NCBI RefSeq assembly: GCF_014635705.1
Contig: NZ_BMDI01000001.1
Span: 1,380,008-1,444,007, forward strand
Length of the DNA: 64,000 bases
DNA from: Oxalicibacterium faecigallinarum
GTDB lineage: Bacteria > Pseudomonadota > Gammaproteobacteria > Burkholderiales > Burkholderiaceae_D
Direction of reading: 5' to 3'
Shown in pieces: positions 28,627 through 39,144 of the stretch. A program made the translations under genes and the position numbers. Under the pieces are notes generated by a model. It did no database searches. It was not told the DNA's origin and worked only from the letters and a program-made list of their open reading frames with translations. Every line of letters begins with the position of its first letter. Position 1 is the first letter of the stretch.

Positions 28627-31353
28627 ATGTCCCTGCCCATTCTCGACGCTTCGCGGTTTTACACGCGATGGATCAATGCAGACAGCAGCCGCGCACAAAA
28701 GGTTGCCGAAGTTGCCAAATTATCCCTGAACCCCGACGTTTTCGCTCGTGTTTTACAAAACGAAACAGATAGCGGTGCCACGTTGCCAGCGGCGATGCGC
28801 CGCCTGCGCAATCTGGTCATCGCCACCCTGATCCGGCGCGACCTCAACGGAGATGCCAATCTGAACGAAGTGGTCAGCACCATGACCGCGTTTGCCGACT
28901 TTGCCGTGCAACACCAGCTGGCGGCCACCATGCAGGAAATGATTGCCCTGCATGGCACCCCAATCGGCGAAGAGTCCGGTCAGCCGCAGGAAATGATCGT
29001 CCTGGGCATGGGCAAACTGGGCGGTGCCGAGCTCAACGTCTCATCCGACATCGACCTGATTTTTGTCTATCCGGAAGATGGCGAAACACAAACCACCACG
29101 CCGGAGCAGCGCAGCCTGTCGAATCACGAGTTTTTCGTGCGTACCGGCAAGAAACTGATCGCCGCACTGGCGGAAATCACGGCCGATGGCTTTGTCTTCC
29201 GTGTCGATATGGCGCTGCGCCCAAATGGCAATTCCGGTCCGCTTGCTGCCAGCTTCGGCATGGTCGAGGACTATCTGATCGTGCAGGGACGCGAATGGGA
29301 GCGTTATGCCTGGGTCAAGGCACGGGCGCTAACCGGCAAGCCGGAAGATATTGCCGTGCTGGAAAACATCATCCGGCCTTTTGTCTATCGCCGCTATCTC
29401 GATTACGGCTCGATTGATGCAATCCGCAATATGCATGCGCAGATCCGTGCCGAAGTCACCCGTCAGGAAGCACGTCATCCGGAACGCAGCCACAACGTCA
29501 AGCTCGGCCGCGGCGGCATTCGCGAGATCGAGTTTCTGGCGCAGGTTTTCCAGTTGATCCGGGGCGGCCGTGATGCGGCCCTGCGTGATCGCTCCACACG
29601 CAAGACCTTGCGAATTCTTGCCGACAAGCAGCTACTCAAGCCGGAGATCGTGGCGGAACTGCTGCACGCCTATACCTTCCTGCGCGATCTGGAACATCGC
29701 CTGCAGTACCTGGAAGATGCACAAACCCACACGCTGCCCGTCAACGATGCAGACCGGCTGACCATTGCACAAATGATGGGGTACAGCGATATCGCCACGC
29801 TGTTAAGCGAACTGGAAAAACAGCGCGTCATCGTTGCACGCCATTTCGACGAGATGTTCAACGACAAGCAGAACGGACAAAAAAACGAGCAGCAAAGCGA
29901 CGCACCCAATGTCGCAGCGGAACTGGCAGTCGTGCTGTCCAGCGCGGACAGCGAAGATGCGATTACCCAGTTCCTCACGCAGCTTGGCTTTGACGAAGCG
30001 GCTGATTCCGCACGCCGGCTGCTGTCGACATGGCGTTCACCGCGTTTGCAGACGCTGCCGGAAGCCAGCCGCAACAAGCTCGTCGCACTCGTCAACACCA
30101 GCCTGCCGATCATTGCCAAGGTCACGGACAAACACAGCGTCACGCTCAGCCGCCTGCTCGATTTTCTGGAGGCCATTGCACGCCGCGCCGCGTATCTGGC
30201 CCTGCTGACCGAATATCCACATGCACTCGAACGTGTGATCCGCATGATTGCTGCCAGCAACTGGGCCGCCATGTACCTGACGCGCCATCCGCTGCTACTC
30301 GATGAATTGCTCGACGACCGCACGTTGAAAGCCGCGCCGGACTGGGATGCCTTTGCGCGCGATGTTCGTCAACGACTGGAAGAGTCACCCGGCGATACCG
30401 AACGTCAGATGGACATCCTGCGCGAGATGCATCATGCGCAACTGATTCGCTTGCTGGCGCAGGATCTGGTTGGTGATCTGAGTGTGGAAAAACTGGCCGA
30501 TCACCTGTCTGCGCTGGCAGACAAACTCGTATCGGAAACCATCCACGCAATCTGGATGATGCTGCCCAATCGCCATCGCGATGAGCCGCGCTTTGCCGTT
30601 ATCGCCTACGGCAAGCTCGGCGGCAAGGAGCTCGGTTATGCATCCGATCTGGACGTCATCTTTCTCTACGACGATGACAATCAGGATGCGCCCGGCATGT
30701 ATGCCAAGCTCGCACAACGTTTCATTACGTGGATGACCGCGCATACACCAGCCGGCATTCTGTTTGATGTCGATATTGCCTTGCGACCCGACGGTGCCAG
30801 TGGCTTGCTCGTCTCTACGGTTGCATCCTTCGAGAAATATCAGTCAACCTCCGCATGGCTGTGGGAGCATCAGGCACTGACACGCGCACGCTATTGCGCA
30901 GGCGATGCCGACATCGGCGCACGCTTTGAAGTGATTCGGGAAAACGTTCTGCGACAGGAGCGCGATCCGGTCAGACTCAAGGAAGAAGTGCTGGCCATGC
31001 GCAAAAAACTGTACGACGCCTATCCCAACAAGAGCACCGAATTCGATCTCAAGCAAGATGCCGGCGGCATGATCGATATCGAATTCATCGTGCAGTACAT
31101 GGTGCTGCGTTACGCATCGCAGCATCCGCAACTGACCGGCGATATCGGCAATATTGCCTTGCTCAAATTATTTGGCGAACTTGGCTTGATCGACAAGGAA
31201 CTCGGCGTCAGGGTGGGTGATGCCTACCGCACCTTCCGCAAGCTGCAGCATCAAAGCAGGCTGCAAGGTCTGGAGCGTGCACGCATCAGCAAAGACAAGG
31301 TTGCCGAAGAAATCAAAGCGGTCGCCAGATTATGGCAAACCCTATTCGGCTAA
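28627..31353 (+). CDS. glnE: Glutamine synthetase adenylyltransferase/adenylyl-removing enzyme
   Basis: A bifunctional regulator of nitrogen assimilation of about 908 residues that adenylylates and deadenylylates glutamine synthetase under PII control. Two nucleotidyltransferase domains are visible: the first with GKLGGAELNVSSDIDLIF, the second with YGKLGGKELGYASDLDVIFL, each keeping the paired Asp residues. Helical PII-responsive regions lie between and after them. I chose ATG 28627 (MSLPILDASRFYTRW), which gives a family-like start; 28576 would add 17 residues and neither has a clear ribosome site. Length is close to the E. coli protein (946). Confidence 0.95.
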   Translation: MSLPILDASRFYTRWINADSSRAQKVAEVAKLSLNPDVFARVLQNETDSGATLPAAMRRLRNLVIATLIRRDLNGDANLNEVVSTMTAFADFAVQHQLAATMQEMIALHGTPIGEESGQPQEMIVLGMGKLGGAELNVSSDIDLIFVYPEDGETQTTTPEQRSLSNHEFFVRTGKKLIAALAEITADGFVFRVDMALRPNGNSGPLAASFGMVEDYLIVQGREWERYAWVKARALTGKPEDIAVLENIIRPFVYRRYLDYGSIDAIRNMHAQIRAEVTRQEARHPERSHNVKLGRGGIREIEFLAQVFQLIRGGRDAALRDRSTRKTLRILADKQLLKPEIVAELLHAYTFLRDLEHRLQYLEDAQTHTLPVNDADRLTIAQMMGYSDIATLLSELEKQRVIVARHFDEMFNDKQNGQKNEQQSDAPNVAAELAVVLSSADSEDAITQFLTQLGFDEAADSARRLLSTWRSPRLQTLPEASRNKLVALVNTSLPIIAKVTDKHSVTLSRLLDFLEAIARRAAYLALLTEYPHALERVIRMIAASNWAAMYLTRHPLLLDELLDDRTLKAAPDWDAFARDVRQRLEESPGDTERQMDILREMHHAQLIRLLAQDLVGDLSVEKLADHLSALADKLVSETIHAIWMMLPNRHRDEPRFAVIAYGKLGGKELGYASDLDVIFLYDDDNQDAPGMYAKLAQRFITWMTAHTPAGILFDVDIALRPDGASGLLVSTVASFEKYQSTSAWLWEHQALTRARYCAGDADIGARFEVIRENVLRQERDPVRLKEEVLAMRKKLYDAYPNKSTEFDLKQDAGGMIDIEFIVQYMVLRYASQHPQLTGDIGNIALLKLFGELGLIDKELGVRVGDAYRTFRKLQHQSRLQGLERARISKDKVAEEIKAVARLWQTLFG

Positions 31354-31580
31354 TTATCCGATGCGGCATGTCCAGCGCCCCATCCCGACGGCAGGGAAAT
31401 GGAAGATTAATCCCGTCTGTACCCACGGCGATGCGTGAATCCGCATCGCATGGTGCCATGCCAGAAAACGCCTAAGCTTCCTCGTTTTTATTCCTTCTCA
31501 GTAGATAACGGCAGCAATTAGTATCTGATCAATTCAATCAACGATGAACAGATCAATTGCAAGGGAAGTGAAGAAGGGGA

Positions 31581-32918
31581 ATGAGTAGTCAACGCAAGCG
31601 TCAGTTGCATTTCAATGTCGTCATTCGAGGTAGCGGCCATCATGCGGGCGCATGGCGTCACCCGCAGGCGCAACCAAAACGTGATCTGGATTTCGACTAC
31701 TACAAGAATCTGGCGCAGGAAGCCGAGCGTGGCTTGTTTGATGCAGTCTTCATGGCTGACGGTTTCTTTGGTCTCTCGCGTCGCTTTGAACCTTTCACCC
31801 TGCTCTCCGCACTTTCATCCGTCACCAGCCATATCGGCCTGATCGGTACTGCCGATACGACCTATAACGAGCCATTCCATCTTGCGCGCAAGTTTGCTTC
31901 GCTGGATCACATCAGTCGTGGTCGAGCGGCATGGAATCTGGTGACGGGTGCCAATTCGGCCGTCCAGCACTTCACACGCAAGGAGCATCCGGAACGTTCG
32001 TTGCGCTACGAAATCGCTACCGAGTTCGTCGATGTCGTCAAACGCTTGTGGGATAGCTGGGAAGAAGACTTCGCGTTACTGGATCTGGATGCCTCCGACC
32101 AACTCGCCCACAGTCGCCCATGTGCATTTACGCATCAGGGAAAATTCTTTTCCATCAACGGCCCGTTGAACGTGCCGCGCCCGCCTCAAGGTCATCCGGT
32201 CATCGTGCAAGCCGGTCAGTCGGACGGCGGCAAGGAGCTGGCCGCACGAACTGCCGATGTCGTCTTCACTGCGCAGCAGACGTTGGCCGCGGCACAGGAT
32301 TTCTACAAGGACGTGAAATCACGCATGGCGCGCTACGGACGGCAGTCTGATCAACTATTGATCATGCCGGGATTTGCACCCATCGTTGGCGACACCGAAG
32401 CAGAAGCCAAAGAGATTGCTGCCGAACTCAACGAACTGGTCGTCAGACCACAAGCGCTCGCCAATCTGTCGCGCTTCTTCACCGTCAATCTGGCTGACTA
32501 CCATCTGGATGATCCCGTGCCGTTGGATAAGGTGAAACATCACGATCCGACGCTGCAAGGCATTACGAGTATCAAGAGCGCCATTCTGGATGCAGCAGAA
32601 CGCGAACGCATGACCATCCGTCAGTTTCTGGATCGCAGCGCGGGCGGACATGGTTTTGTCACCGTCGTGGGCAGTGTCACGCAGGTTGCGGATGTATTGC
32701 AGCAATGGCTGGAAGAACGTGGCGCTGATGGTTTCAACCTGATGCCATCCGTGTTTCCGGTTGGCTTGACACGCTTTGTCGATAGCGTGATTCCGGAGCT
32801 GCAAAATCGGGGGATTTATCGCCAGTCTTACGAACCGGGCACATTACGGGATCGTCTTGGCCTGGCTTATCCGGAACGACGTGATGAACTTGCATCGCCA
32901 CAGACGCAATATCAATAA
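31581..32918 (+). CDS. LLM-class flavin-dependent monooxygenase (NtaA/SnaA/DszA type)
   Basis: A 445-residue FMNH2-dependent monooxygenase of the bacterial luciferase superfamily, subgroup of nitrilotriacetate and dibenzothiophene-sulfone monooxygenases. Typical segments are AWRHP, LDFDYYKNLAQEAERGLFDAVFMAD, RGRAAWNLVTGANSAVQHF and VIVQAGQSDGGKELAA. It needs a separate flavin reductase, none of which is next to it. Many relatives oxidise sulfur or amine compounds during starvation; the substrate here is unknown. The ATG has a GAAGAAGGGGA ribosome site. It appears monocistronic, with 227 bp of non-coding sequence before it and a terminator right after. Confidence 0.9.
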   Translation: MSSQRKRQLHFNVVIRGSGHHAGAWRHPQAQPKRDLDFDYYKNLAQEAERGLFDAVFMADGFFGLSRRFEPFTLLSALSSVTSHIGLIGTADTTYNEPFHLARKFASLDHISRGRAAWNLVTGANSAVQHFTRKEHPERSLRYEIATEFVDVVKRLWDSWEEDFALLDLDASDQLAHSRPCAFTHQGKFFSINGPLNVPRPPQGHPVIVQAGQSDGGKELAARTADVVFTAQQTLAAAQDFYKDVKSRMARYGRQSDQLLIMPGFAPIVGDTEAEAKEIAAELNELVVRPQALANLSRFFTVNLADYHLDDPVPLDKVKHHDPTLQGITSIKSAILDAAERERMTIRQFLDRSAGGHGFVTVVGSVTQVADVLQQWLEERGADGFNLMPSVFPVGLTRFVDSVIPELQNRGIYRQSYEPGTLRDRLGLAYPERRDELASPQTQYQ

Positions 32919-32947
32919 AAAATGCCCCGACTTGCGGGGCATTTTTG
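32917..32947. terminator. Bidirectional intrinsic terminator
   Basis: Stem AAAAATGCCCCG and CGGGGCATTTTT around a short loop, between the monooxygenase gene and the convergent gap gene. Confidence 0.9.
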
Positions 32948-32971
32948 TTGAAGCTTGATTCGCTTGCTCGA

Positions 32972-33982
32972 TCACTTGGCCGACATCAGTGCGACGGTCG
33001 TATCCAGCATACGGTTGGAGAAGCCCCACTCATTGTCGTACCACGACGAGACCTTCACCAGACGACCCGACACTTTGGTCAGCGTTGAGTCAAAGTTGCT
33101 CGACGCTGGGTTGTGGTTGAAGTCGACCGAAACAAAAGGCTCGGTGTTGTAGGTCAGGATGCCTTTCAATGCGCCTTCCGATGCTTCCTTCATGATGGCA
33201 TTGATTTCTTCCACGGTCGTGTCACGTGCAGCGATGAACGACAGATCAACGATCGAGACGTTGATGGTCGGAACGCGGATCGCGTAACCGTCGAGCTTGC
33301 CATTGAGTTCCGGCAGTACCAGGCCAACCGCAGCAGCAGCGCCGGTCTTGGTCGGGATCATCGATTGCGTGGCCGAGCGTGCGCGACGCAGATCTTCGTG
33401 CATGACGTCGGTCAGCACCTGATCGTTGGTGAACGCGTGAACGGTGGTCATCAGGCCATTGACCAGACCGATTTTGTCATTCAGCGGTTTGACCAGTGGG
33501 GCCAGACAGTTGGTGGTGCACGATGCGTTGGAGATAACGGTGTCGGTCGATTTCAACACGCTGTTGTTCACGCCGAAGACGACGGTCGCATCCACATCCT
33601 TGCCGCCCGGTGCGGAAATGATGACTTTCTTGGCGCCACCTTTGAGATGAGCCGATGCCTTTTCTTTCGTCGTAAAGAAACCCGTGCACTCCAGCACGAC
33701 GTCGACATTCAGATCGCCCCAAGGGATTTGTGCTGGATCACGTTGCGCGAAGACGCGGATGCGATCGCCATTGACGACCATGAAATCGCCATCGACTTCC
33801 ACTGTGCCCGGGAACTTGCCGTGCGCAGTATCGTAACGGGTCAGGTGTGCGTTCGATTCCGGTTTGCCGAGGTCATTGATCGCGACGATTTGGATATCGT
33901 TTTTCTTGCCGCTCTCGTAGTGGGCACGCAGTACATTGCGACCGATACGGCCATAGCCGTTAATTGCAACGCGGATTGTCAT
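32972..33982 (-). CDS. gap: Glyceraldehyde-3-phosphate dehydrogenase
   Basis: A 336-residue phosphorylating GAPDH, standard length. N-terminal NAD-binding [14 protein letters not shown], active-site [12 protein letters not shown] (nucleophile Cys) and [13 protein letters not shown] near the end are all intact. It interconverts glyceraldehyde 3-phosphate and 1,3-bisphosphoglycerate in the cytoplasm. It is downstream of tkt and an acetyltransferase gene on the same strand, a carbon metabolism cluster that in relatives is usually tkt-gap. The ribosome site GGAGAAAAAG precedes the ATG. Confidence 0.97.
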   Translation of the reverse strand: MTIRVAINGYGRIGRNVLRAHYESGKKNDIQIVAINDLGKPESNAHLTRYDTAHGKFPGTVEVDGDFMVVNGDRIRVFAQRDPAQIPWGDLNVDVVLECTGFFTTKEKASAHLKGGAKKVIISAPGGKDVDATVVFGVNNSVLKSTDTVISNASCTTNCLAPLVKPLNDKIGLVNGLMTTVHAFTNDQVLTDVMHEDLRRARSATQSMIPTKTGAAAAVGLVLPELNGKLDGYAIRVPTINVSIVDLSFIAARDTTVEEINAIMKEASEGALKGILTYNTEPFVSVDFNHNPASSNFDSTLTKVSGRLVKVSSWYDNEWGFSNRMLDTTVALMSAK

Positions 33983-34021
33983 TCTTTTTCTCCAGAAAAT
34001 TCAACATCAACGAAAGAAACA

Positions 34022-34582
34022 TCATTGCCCGGACGGCCGCTTGGTCGCGCAGGCTGCCTGCAAGGCAGGTAAATCGCGCCAGCCGTAGCCGGCTTCCATC
34101 AAATCAAGGCCATCCCAGGTGAATGGTTGTTCGACTAACAACTCGGCACCAAGTTCTTCATAAAAACTGCGCGCCGGCTTGTTATCGGCAATCACCCAGA
34201 CCAGCAAACCTTCTGCGCCCTGCTTCTGCATGGCTTCGGCAACGAGTGCTAGCAAACGACGGCCAACACCGCCACGCTGTGCAATCGGCTTGAGGTAGAT
34301 TGCCGTCAATTCTGCATCGAGCTCAAACTTGGCAGGTGTCAGCAACATGCCGGAAGCAAAACCAACCAGCTCATCACCCGCCATCGCAACGAAAACTGAA
34401 ATCGACGGCACATCGGCCAGCAGCACTTGTGACCACATCGCGGTGCTGTCCTCGGTCTTCATGCCATCGAGGTAGGCATCGGGCATGACGCCGCGATACG
34501 TCGCACGCCAGCTTTCTACACGCAGTGCTGCAATCGCAGCAGCATCGTCAGGCGTGGCACGGCGGAATGTGATCTCGATCAC
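34022..34582 (-). CDS. GNAT family N-acetyltransferase
   Basis: A 186-residue acetyltransferase of the GNAT fold. It starts [28 protein letters not shown] and has an acetyl-CoA binding loop [12 protein letters not shown], then [15 protein letters not shown]. The substrate is unknown (peptide N-termini, amines or antibiotics are family options). Its ATG overlaps the tkt stop by four bases (ATGA) and gap follows 39 bp later, so it is translated from the same transcript. Its position between tkt and gap looks like a lineage-specific insertion. Confidence 0.88.
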   Translation of the reverse strand: MIEITFRRATPDDAAAIAALRVESWRATYRGVMPDAYLDGMKTEDSTAMWSQVLLADVPSISVFVAMAGDELVGFASGMLLTPAKFELDAELTAIYLKPIAQRGGVGRRLLALVAEAMQKQGAEGLLVWVIADNKPARSFYEELGAELLVEQPFTWDGLDLMEAGYGWRDLPALQAACATKRPSGQ

Positions 34583-36573
34583 GCGAGTGCTTTTTTGACA
34601 GTCGCGATCACGTTTTCAACCGTGAAGCCAAAATGCTTGAACAGCACGCCAGCCGGTGCCGATTCGCCAAACGTATCGATACCGACCACGCCGCCTTCGA
34701 GGCCAACGTACTTGTACCAGAAGTCGGTGACACCAGCTTCGATCGCCACACGTGGCACGCCTTTGGTCAGCACGCTGGCTTTATAGGCTGCATCCTGACG
34801 ATCGAATACATCGGTCGATGGCATCGAAACGACACGTGCTGCAACGCCGTGCTTGGCCAGCTCGTCAGCCGCTTTGACTGCCAGTTCGATTTCCGAACCG
34901 GTCGCGATCAGGATGATTTTTGCGTCCTTGGCATCACGCAGCACATAGCCACCGCGCTTGATGTTGGCGATCTGTTCGTCGCTACGTTGCTGGAACGGCA
35001 GATTCTGACGCGAGAAGATCAGCGTGGTTGGGCCATTGCTGCGCTTGACCGCTTGCTCCCATGCCACGGCCGATTCCACCGTATCGCATGGACGCCAGTT
35101 ATCCAGATTCGGGATCAGGCGCAGGCTCGATACGTGCTCAACCGACTGGTGGGTTGGGCCGTCTTCGCCCAGACCGATCGAATCGTGCGTGAAGACGAAG
35201 ATCGAACGCGTCTTCATCAACGCAGCCATACGCAATGCATTGCGGCTGTAATCGGAGAAGGTCAGGAAGGTTGCGCCAAACGGGATGTAACCGCCATGCA
35301 GAGCGATACCGTTCATGATCGCGCTCATGCCAAATTCACGCACACCGTAGTTGATGTGGTTACCGGCCTGATCGCCACGTACCGCAACGCATTCTTTCCA
35401 GTTAGTCAGGTTGGAGCCGGTCAGATCGGCCGAACCGCCCAGGAATTCTGGCAACACGGGTGCCAATGCCTGAATCGCGTTCTGGCTGGCTTTACGGGTT
35501 GCGATGGTTTCTTGCTTCTCGACGCAGGCAGCGATGTATTCGTTGACGGCTTTGTCCAGATTGCCTGGCAGTTCACCCTTCATGCGGCGTGCCAGCTCGG
35601 CAGCTTCTGCAGGGAATTGTTTGGCGTAATTATCCAGCTTGGCTTGCCAGTCACCTTGGCGCTTGGCGCCGGTTGCCTTGGCATCCCATGCTGCATAGAC
35701 GTCAGCAGCCACTTCAAATGGTGCGTCGCTCCAGCCGATGGCTTCACGCGTGGCAGCGATTTCCTTGTCGCCCAGCGCAGCGCCGTGCACATTGTGCGTA
35801 CCCGCCATGTTTGGCGAACCTTTGCCGATGACCGTACGGCAGCAGATCAGGGTTGGCTTGTCCGATTTTTTCGCGGCTTCGATTGCGGCATCCAGCGCAG
35901 CCACATCGTGACCGTCAACCGCGCGGATCACGTTCCAGCCGTACGATTCAAAACGCTTCGGCGTATCGTCGGTGAACCAGCCTTCAACGTGACCATCGAT
36001 CGAAATACCGTTGTCGTCATACAGTGCGATCAGCTTGGACAGACGCAGCGTACCGGCCAGCGAGCAGGCTTCGTGTGAAATACCTTCCATCAGGCAGCCA
36101 TCGCCGAGGAAAACATAGGTGTAGTGATCGATGATGTCCAGATTTGGACGATTGAATTCTGCCGCCAGCAGTTTTTCTGCCAGTGCCATACCGACCGCAT
36201 TGGTGATGCCCTGTCCCAGCGGGCCGGTCGTGGTTTCGATACCCGGCGTGATGTCCACTTCCGGATGGCCCGGCGTCTTGGAATGCATCTGGCGGAAATT
36301 ACGCAGCTCATCCATCGACAGGTCGTAACCTGTCAGGTGCAGCAGCGCATAGTGCAGCATCGAACCATGACCATTCGACAATACAAAACGATCACGGTTG
36401 ACCCACTTAGGATCAGCCGGGTTATGCGCGTAGTGCTTCGACCACAGTGCAACGGCAATCTCTGCCATGCCCATCGGCATGCCTGGGTGACCGGAATTGG
36501 CCTTTTGAACAGCATCCATTGCCAGCGCGCGGATCGCGTTGGCCATTTTGGTGGTCGGGAGCGTGGAAGTCAT
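34579..36573 (-). CDS. tkt: Transketolase
   Basis: A 664-residue thiamine-diphosphate enzyme of the pentose phosphate and Calvin pathways. Key motifs are [12 protein letters not shown], the cofactor-binding [18 protein letters not shown] with a later ALYDDNGIS, and the pyrimidine domain [13 protein letters not shown]. The ATG at 36573 gives the family-like [20 protein letters not shown]; the frame runs to 36684 but that extension is not like the family. It transfers two-carbon units and supplies erythrose 4-phosphate for the aroG product in this same window. First gene of a tkt-GNAT-gap unit; divergent from rsmE. Confidence 0.97.
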   Translation of the reverse strand: MTSTLPTTKMANAIRALAMDAVQKANSGHPGMPMGMAEIAVALWSKHYAHNPADPKWVNRDRFVLSNGHGSMLHYALLHLTGYDLSMDELRNFRQMHSKTPGHPEVDITPGIETTTGPLGQGITNAVGMALAEKLLAAEFNRPNLDIIDHYTYVFLGDGCLMEGISHEACSLAGTLRLSKLIALYDDNGISIDGHVEGWFTDDTPKRFESYGWNVIRAVDGHDVAALDAAIEAAKKSDKPTLICCRTVIGKGSPNMAGTHNVHGAALGDKEIAATREAIGWSDAPFEVAADVYAAWDAKATGAKRQGDWQAKLDNYAKQFPAEAAELARRMKGELPGNLDKAVNEYIAACVEKQETIATRKASQNAIQALAPVLPEFLGGSADLTGSNLTNWKECVAVRGDQAGNHINYGVREFGMSAIMNGIALHGGYIPFGATFLTFSDYSRNALRMAALMKTRSIFVFTHDSIGLGEDGPTHQSVEHVSSLRLIPNLDNWRPCDTVESAVAWEQAVKRSNGPTTLIFSRQNLPFQQRSDEQIANIKRGGYVLRDAKDAKIILIATGSEIELAVKAADELAKHGVAARVVSMPSTDVFDRQDAAYKASVLTKGVPRVAIEAGVTDFWYKYVGLEGGVVGIDTFGESAPAGVLFKHFGFTVENVIATVKKALA

Positions 36574-36799
36574 GTTTGAATATGAAGGGCGGTCGAAGGA
36601 GTGAGTCAAAGCGGGCAAGCTGCAGCCCGAAATCGCCTTGCGGCAAGGTGTTACGAAGGCGCATATTTTACCAGAGTGAGCCAACAGGCCCTAGTGGACT
36701 AAAATCACTGTTGTTGAAATCTTTTACAGTCCGGTGCGCCAAGCAACAAGCAACCGCGCATGCCGCCATTGCGCCGCGCCGACCACTCTGGAAACCCTG

Positions 36800-37525
36800 A
36801 TGCCCCGCTTTTTCTGCCCGCAGCCGCTTGCCATTGGCCAAACCATCACCCTGCCCGAACACGTTGCGCACCACGTCCATGTCGTCCGTTTAAGTGCAGG
36901 CGATCGCATCACGCTGTTCAATGGCGAGGGCGGCCAGTACACCGCAACGCTCACCACCATCGAGAAAAAGCGCGCCACGGCAGAAATCAAGCTGTTCGAA
37001 CCCATCGAAACCGAACTGCCCTACGCCATCACGCTGGCCCAAGCCCTGCCGGAAGCCTCCAAAATGGACTGGATCATCGAAAAAGCCGTGGAACTTGGCG
37101 TGCATGCCATCCAGCCATTGGCATCCCAACGTTGTGTCGTACGCCTGTCGGCTGAACGGGCCACCAAAAAGATGCAGCACTGGCAAGGCGTGATCGAAGC
37201 CGCCTCAGAACAAAGCGGCCGCAACCGACTTGCCACCTTGGCCGAACCGGTCGATTTCAATCAGTGGATTGCACAAAAAGACCTGCACGTCCGCATCCTG
37301 CTCAGCCCACGTGCCGAACAATCACTATCAGACTGGGCACGCCATCACCCGCCGCAATCGGTCGGACTACTAATCGGGCCGGAAGGTGGTTTTACAGAGC
37401 GGGAAGAAAATGACGCCGTAGCGCAAGGTGTGATGATGCTGTCGATGGGACCGAGAGTGTTGCGGACGGAGACTGCGGGATTAGCGGCGTTGGCGGGGTT
37501 GAATGCGATTTGGGGAGCGATGTAA
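36800..37525 (+). CDS. rsmE: 16S rRNA m3U1498 methyltransferase
   Basis: A 241-residue SPOUT (knotted) RNA methyltransferase. The N-terminal PUA-like part starts MPRFFCPQPLAIGQTITLPEHVAHHVHVVR, and the C-terminal knot shows LLIGPEGGFTEREENDAV and MGPRVLRTETAGLAAL, diagnostic of RsmE. It methylates U1498 of 16S rRNA using S-adenosylmethionine. The ATG at 36800 is chosen over 36734 because it fits the family start. It is the last housekeeping gene before the low-GC island at 37.6-39.1 kb. Confidence 0.94.
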   Translation: MPRFFCPQPLAIGQTITLPEHVAHHVHVVRLSAGDRITLFNGEGGQYTATLTTIEKKRATAEIKLFEPIETELPYAITLAQALPEASKMDWIIEKAVELGVHAIQPLASQRCVVRLSAERATKKMQHWQGVIEAASEQSGRNRLATLAEPVDFNQWIAQKDLHVRILLSPRAEQSLSDWARHHPPQSVGLLIGPEGGFTEREENDAVAQGVMMLSMGPRVLRTETAGLAALAGLNAIWGAM

Positions 37526-37612
37526 ATTAAGTTGGCAACGCTGTGACTCATTAGTTAGCAATCGCCTGAAATCATCCGGCAACGCATAGTTGAATAGATT
37601 GGTAGATCCATA

Positions 37613-37981
37613 CTATTTTTGTGCTGTAGCTATTGATAACACTAACTGCAACGAGCCGAAAACGAGCACAACACCTAAAACAAGTAAAAATAAACTTGTT
37701 ATTCGCATTATCCACACATTTCTGAATTCAAGCTTTTTAACAAACGTAATTTGTTTATCCATCACATAGAACAGAACACAACCATAAAGTACCGTCGAGA
37801 ATGCATACAATAATTTGGACTCTGTTTTCAGAGCCAAATAGAGAATAAACCCTGTGATCGTAAGGTACTCAGTAAAACGAAAGATTTTCGGTATTTGTTT
37901 AACAATGTAATCAAACAAAGTTGGTTCATGAATCTCAGGAATACGATAAAGCAATCGCTTGTCGTCGTTGTTTGTAGACAT
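37613..37981 (-). CDS. Three-helix membrane protein of the low-GC island
   Basis: A 122-residue protein I do not recognise. Three hydrophobic helices lie at about 36-53, 58-75 and 92-117, after a polar N-terminal region (NNDDKRLLYRIPEIHEPTLFDYIVKQ). The N-terminal half has no signal-peptide charge pattern, so it likely sits as an inner-membrane protein with the N-terminus inside. Base composition is clearly richer in A and T than the flanking rsmE and ribF. It is the last of three genes on this strand, 70 bp after the GTP cyclohydrolase II-like gene. It may be an effector or accessory membrane component; this is inference. Confidence 0.65.
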   Translation of the reverse strand: MSTNNDDKRLLYRIPEIHEPTLFDYIVKQIPKIFRFTEYLTITGFILYLALKTESKLLYAFSTVLYGCVLFYVMDKQITFVKKLEFRNVWIMRITSLFLLVLGVVLVFGSLQLVLSIATAQK

Positions 37982-38051
37982 CGTCTGCTAATCCACTCTG
38001 TAATATCTATTTAAATTGAAAATCTTAGGTTAGGTAAGTATCTATATGAAC

Positions 38052-38636
38052 TCAATCCTCAAACTCAGATAACAAATGTCCCATTTTTTTAGACTTAGTC
38101 GCCAAATATGGTCTCGATTCAGGTGTAGAACCAATTTCCAATGGCTGTCTATCAACCAAAATACCACCGCGCTCTATTGCGCTAACTTTCCTCGGATTAT
38201 TAGTGAGAAGCAAGATATGTTTGAGATCAAAGTATTTGATCACCGTACAAACGCGCTCATAATCCCGAGGATCCTGTGGTATTCCTAATTTCTGATAAGC
38301 ATCTGAGGTGTCTAACCCCTCGGTCTCACCTAACTCCATACCCCGCAGTTTATTTAAAAGCCCAGCTCCCCTACCATCACATAGCATGTAAATTAGATAG
38401 CCTCCCTTTTCTGCGATTAATTGCTGGCTTTTTGCTAACTGTGCATGACAATCACAATCCAAACTCCTAAATATCTCTGCCGAATAGCACGCACTTTGTA
38501 CTCGAACTAAAGGATGTCCCAAGAAATTCCCATTCTCGAGAACCAAGAGATTGTCTTCTTCGTGAGCCCCCCACGAGAAACAGTGAAATTTAAATTCACC
38601 AAACTTCGTCCTGAGTGTTGTAGATGAATGCTCCAT
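38052..38636 (-). CDS. Divergent GTP cyclohydrolase II (RibA-like)
   Basis: A 194-residue RibA homologue. The zinc ligands are kept (Cys50, Cys61, Cys63, the last two in SLDCDCHAQL), as are the later TNNPRKV and the ending KSKKMGHLL, nearly identical to the E. coli tail, plus Asp122 and Arg124. Other active-site positions differ: RVHSEC reads RVQSAC, LRCDC reads LDCDC, RQEGRNIGLLNK reads CDGRGAGLLNK, and the Tyr before DT is Leu. It is therefore probably an altered enzyme acting on GTP or another nucleotide rather than the housekeeping riboflavin gene. It is sandwiched between two membrane protein genes in a low-GC island; ribF lies nearby but on the other strand. Confidence 0.82.
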   Translation of the reverse strand: MEHSSTTLRTKFGEFKFHCFSWGAHEEDNLLVLENGNFLGHPLVRVQSACYSAEIFRSLDCDCHAQLAKSQQLIAEKGGYLIYMLCDGRGAGLLNKLRGMELGETEGLDTSDAYQKLGIPQDPRDYERVCTVIKYFDLKHILLLTNNPRKVSAIERGGILVDRQPLEIGSTPESRPYLATKSKKMGHLLSEFED

Positions 38637-38649
38637 TAACGTTTACCTA

Positions 38650-39144
38650 TCATGCTATTTTTTCTGGATTTGGAACCATTGGAAGCCACGCATAGTGCGC
38701 ATCCAAAGCAATCTTAGTTACTCTTTCAATGAGTAACTTTTCCGAGCTTTCTACAACAGCATATTCTCCAACCGCGAAACGAAATTTTTGAAGATTATCT
38801 TCAAGCTCTCTCTGCGATGTTCGATATAAAGACCAAAGCTGTTGCGGCTTTCGAAGTTGCAACCAACCAGTTGAGAATGCAACACAAACTGAAAGTAAGC
38901 TTGGTATTACTTTTTCGAGCCAAAATATGGCGTCATCGCAACCCACTGCTGTACCAATATCCCTACCTAATGTGACAAAAAATGGAACGAGTAAAGCTCC
39001 TCCCATCGAGGCCCAAAAACACAACATCGACTCCTCTTTATTGTGCGTAGCTTTTTTCTTGAAACCTTCAATTAGATCTACACAAAAATTTTCCGCGGAC
39101 ATTCTACTTTCAAGTTGTGGTGGCACATCGCTCTTTTTCTGCAT
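38650..39144 (-). CDS. SLATT/DUF4231-like two-helix membrane protein
   Basis: A 164-residue protein with two transmembrane helices at about 40-60 and 78-97 and a cytoplasmic helix afterwards carrying W104, YR (107-108), E113 and Y128 (LWSLYRTSQRELEDNLQ). This layout resembles SLATT domains (SMODS and SLOG-associating two-transmembrane effectors). In nucleotide-signal conflict systems such domains are predicted to open pores when a partner enzyme makes or senses a nucleotide. AAAGGG precedes the ATG. It is the first gene of the three, 13 bp before the RibA-like gene. The family call is by eye and moderate. Confidence 0.55.
   Translation of the reverse strand: MQKKSDVPPQLESRMSAENFCVDLIEGFKKKATHNKEESMLCFWASMGGALLVPFFVTLGRDIGTAVGCDDAIFWLEKVIPSLLSVCVAFSTGWLQLRKPQQLWSLYRTSQRELEDNLQKFRFAVGEYAVVESSEKLLIERVTKIALDAHYAWLPMVPNPEKIA

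Noticed and set aside
34633-36078. A 481-codon plus-strand open frame
   Set aside because: It lies wholly antisense to tkt, a conserved enzyme, and its protein is Cys/His/Arg-rich with no domain features; typical of a shadow frame in GC-rich coding DNA.
38052-38636. Housekeeping ribA
   Set aside because: Several conserved active-site residues are changed and it sits in a low-GC unit with membrane proteins, so I treat it as a divergent homologue and not as the riboflavin pathway gene, though this is not proven.
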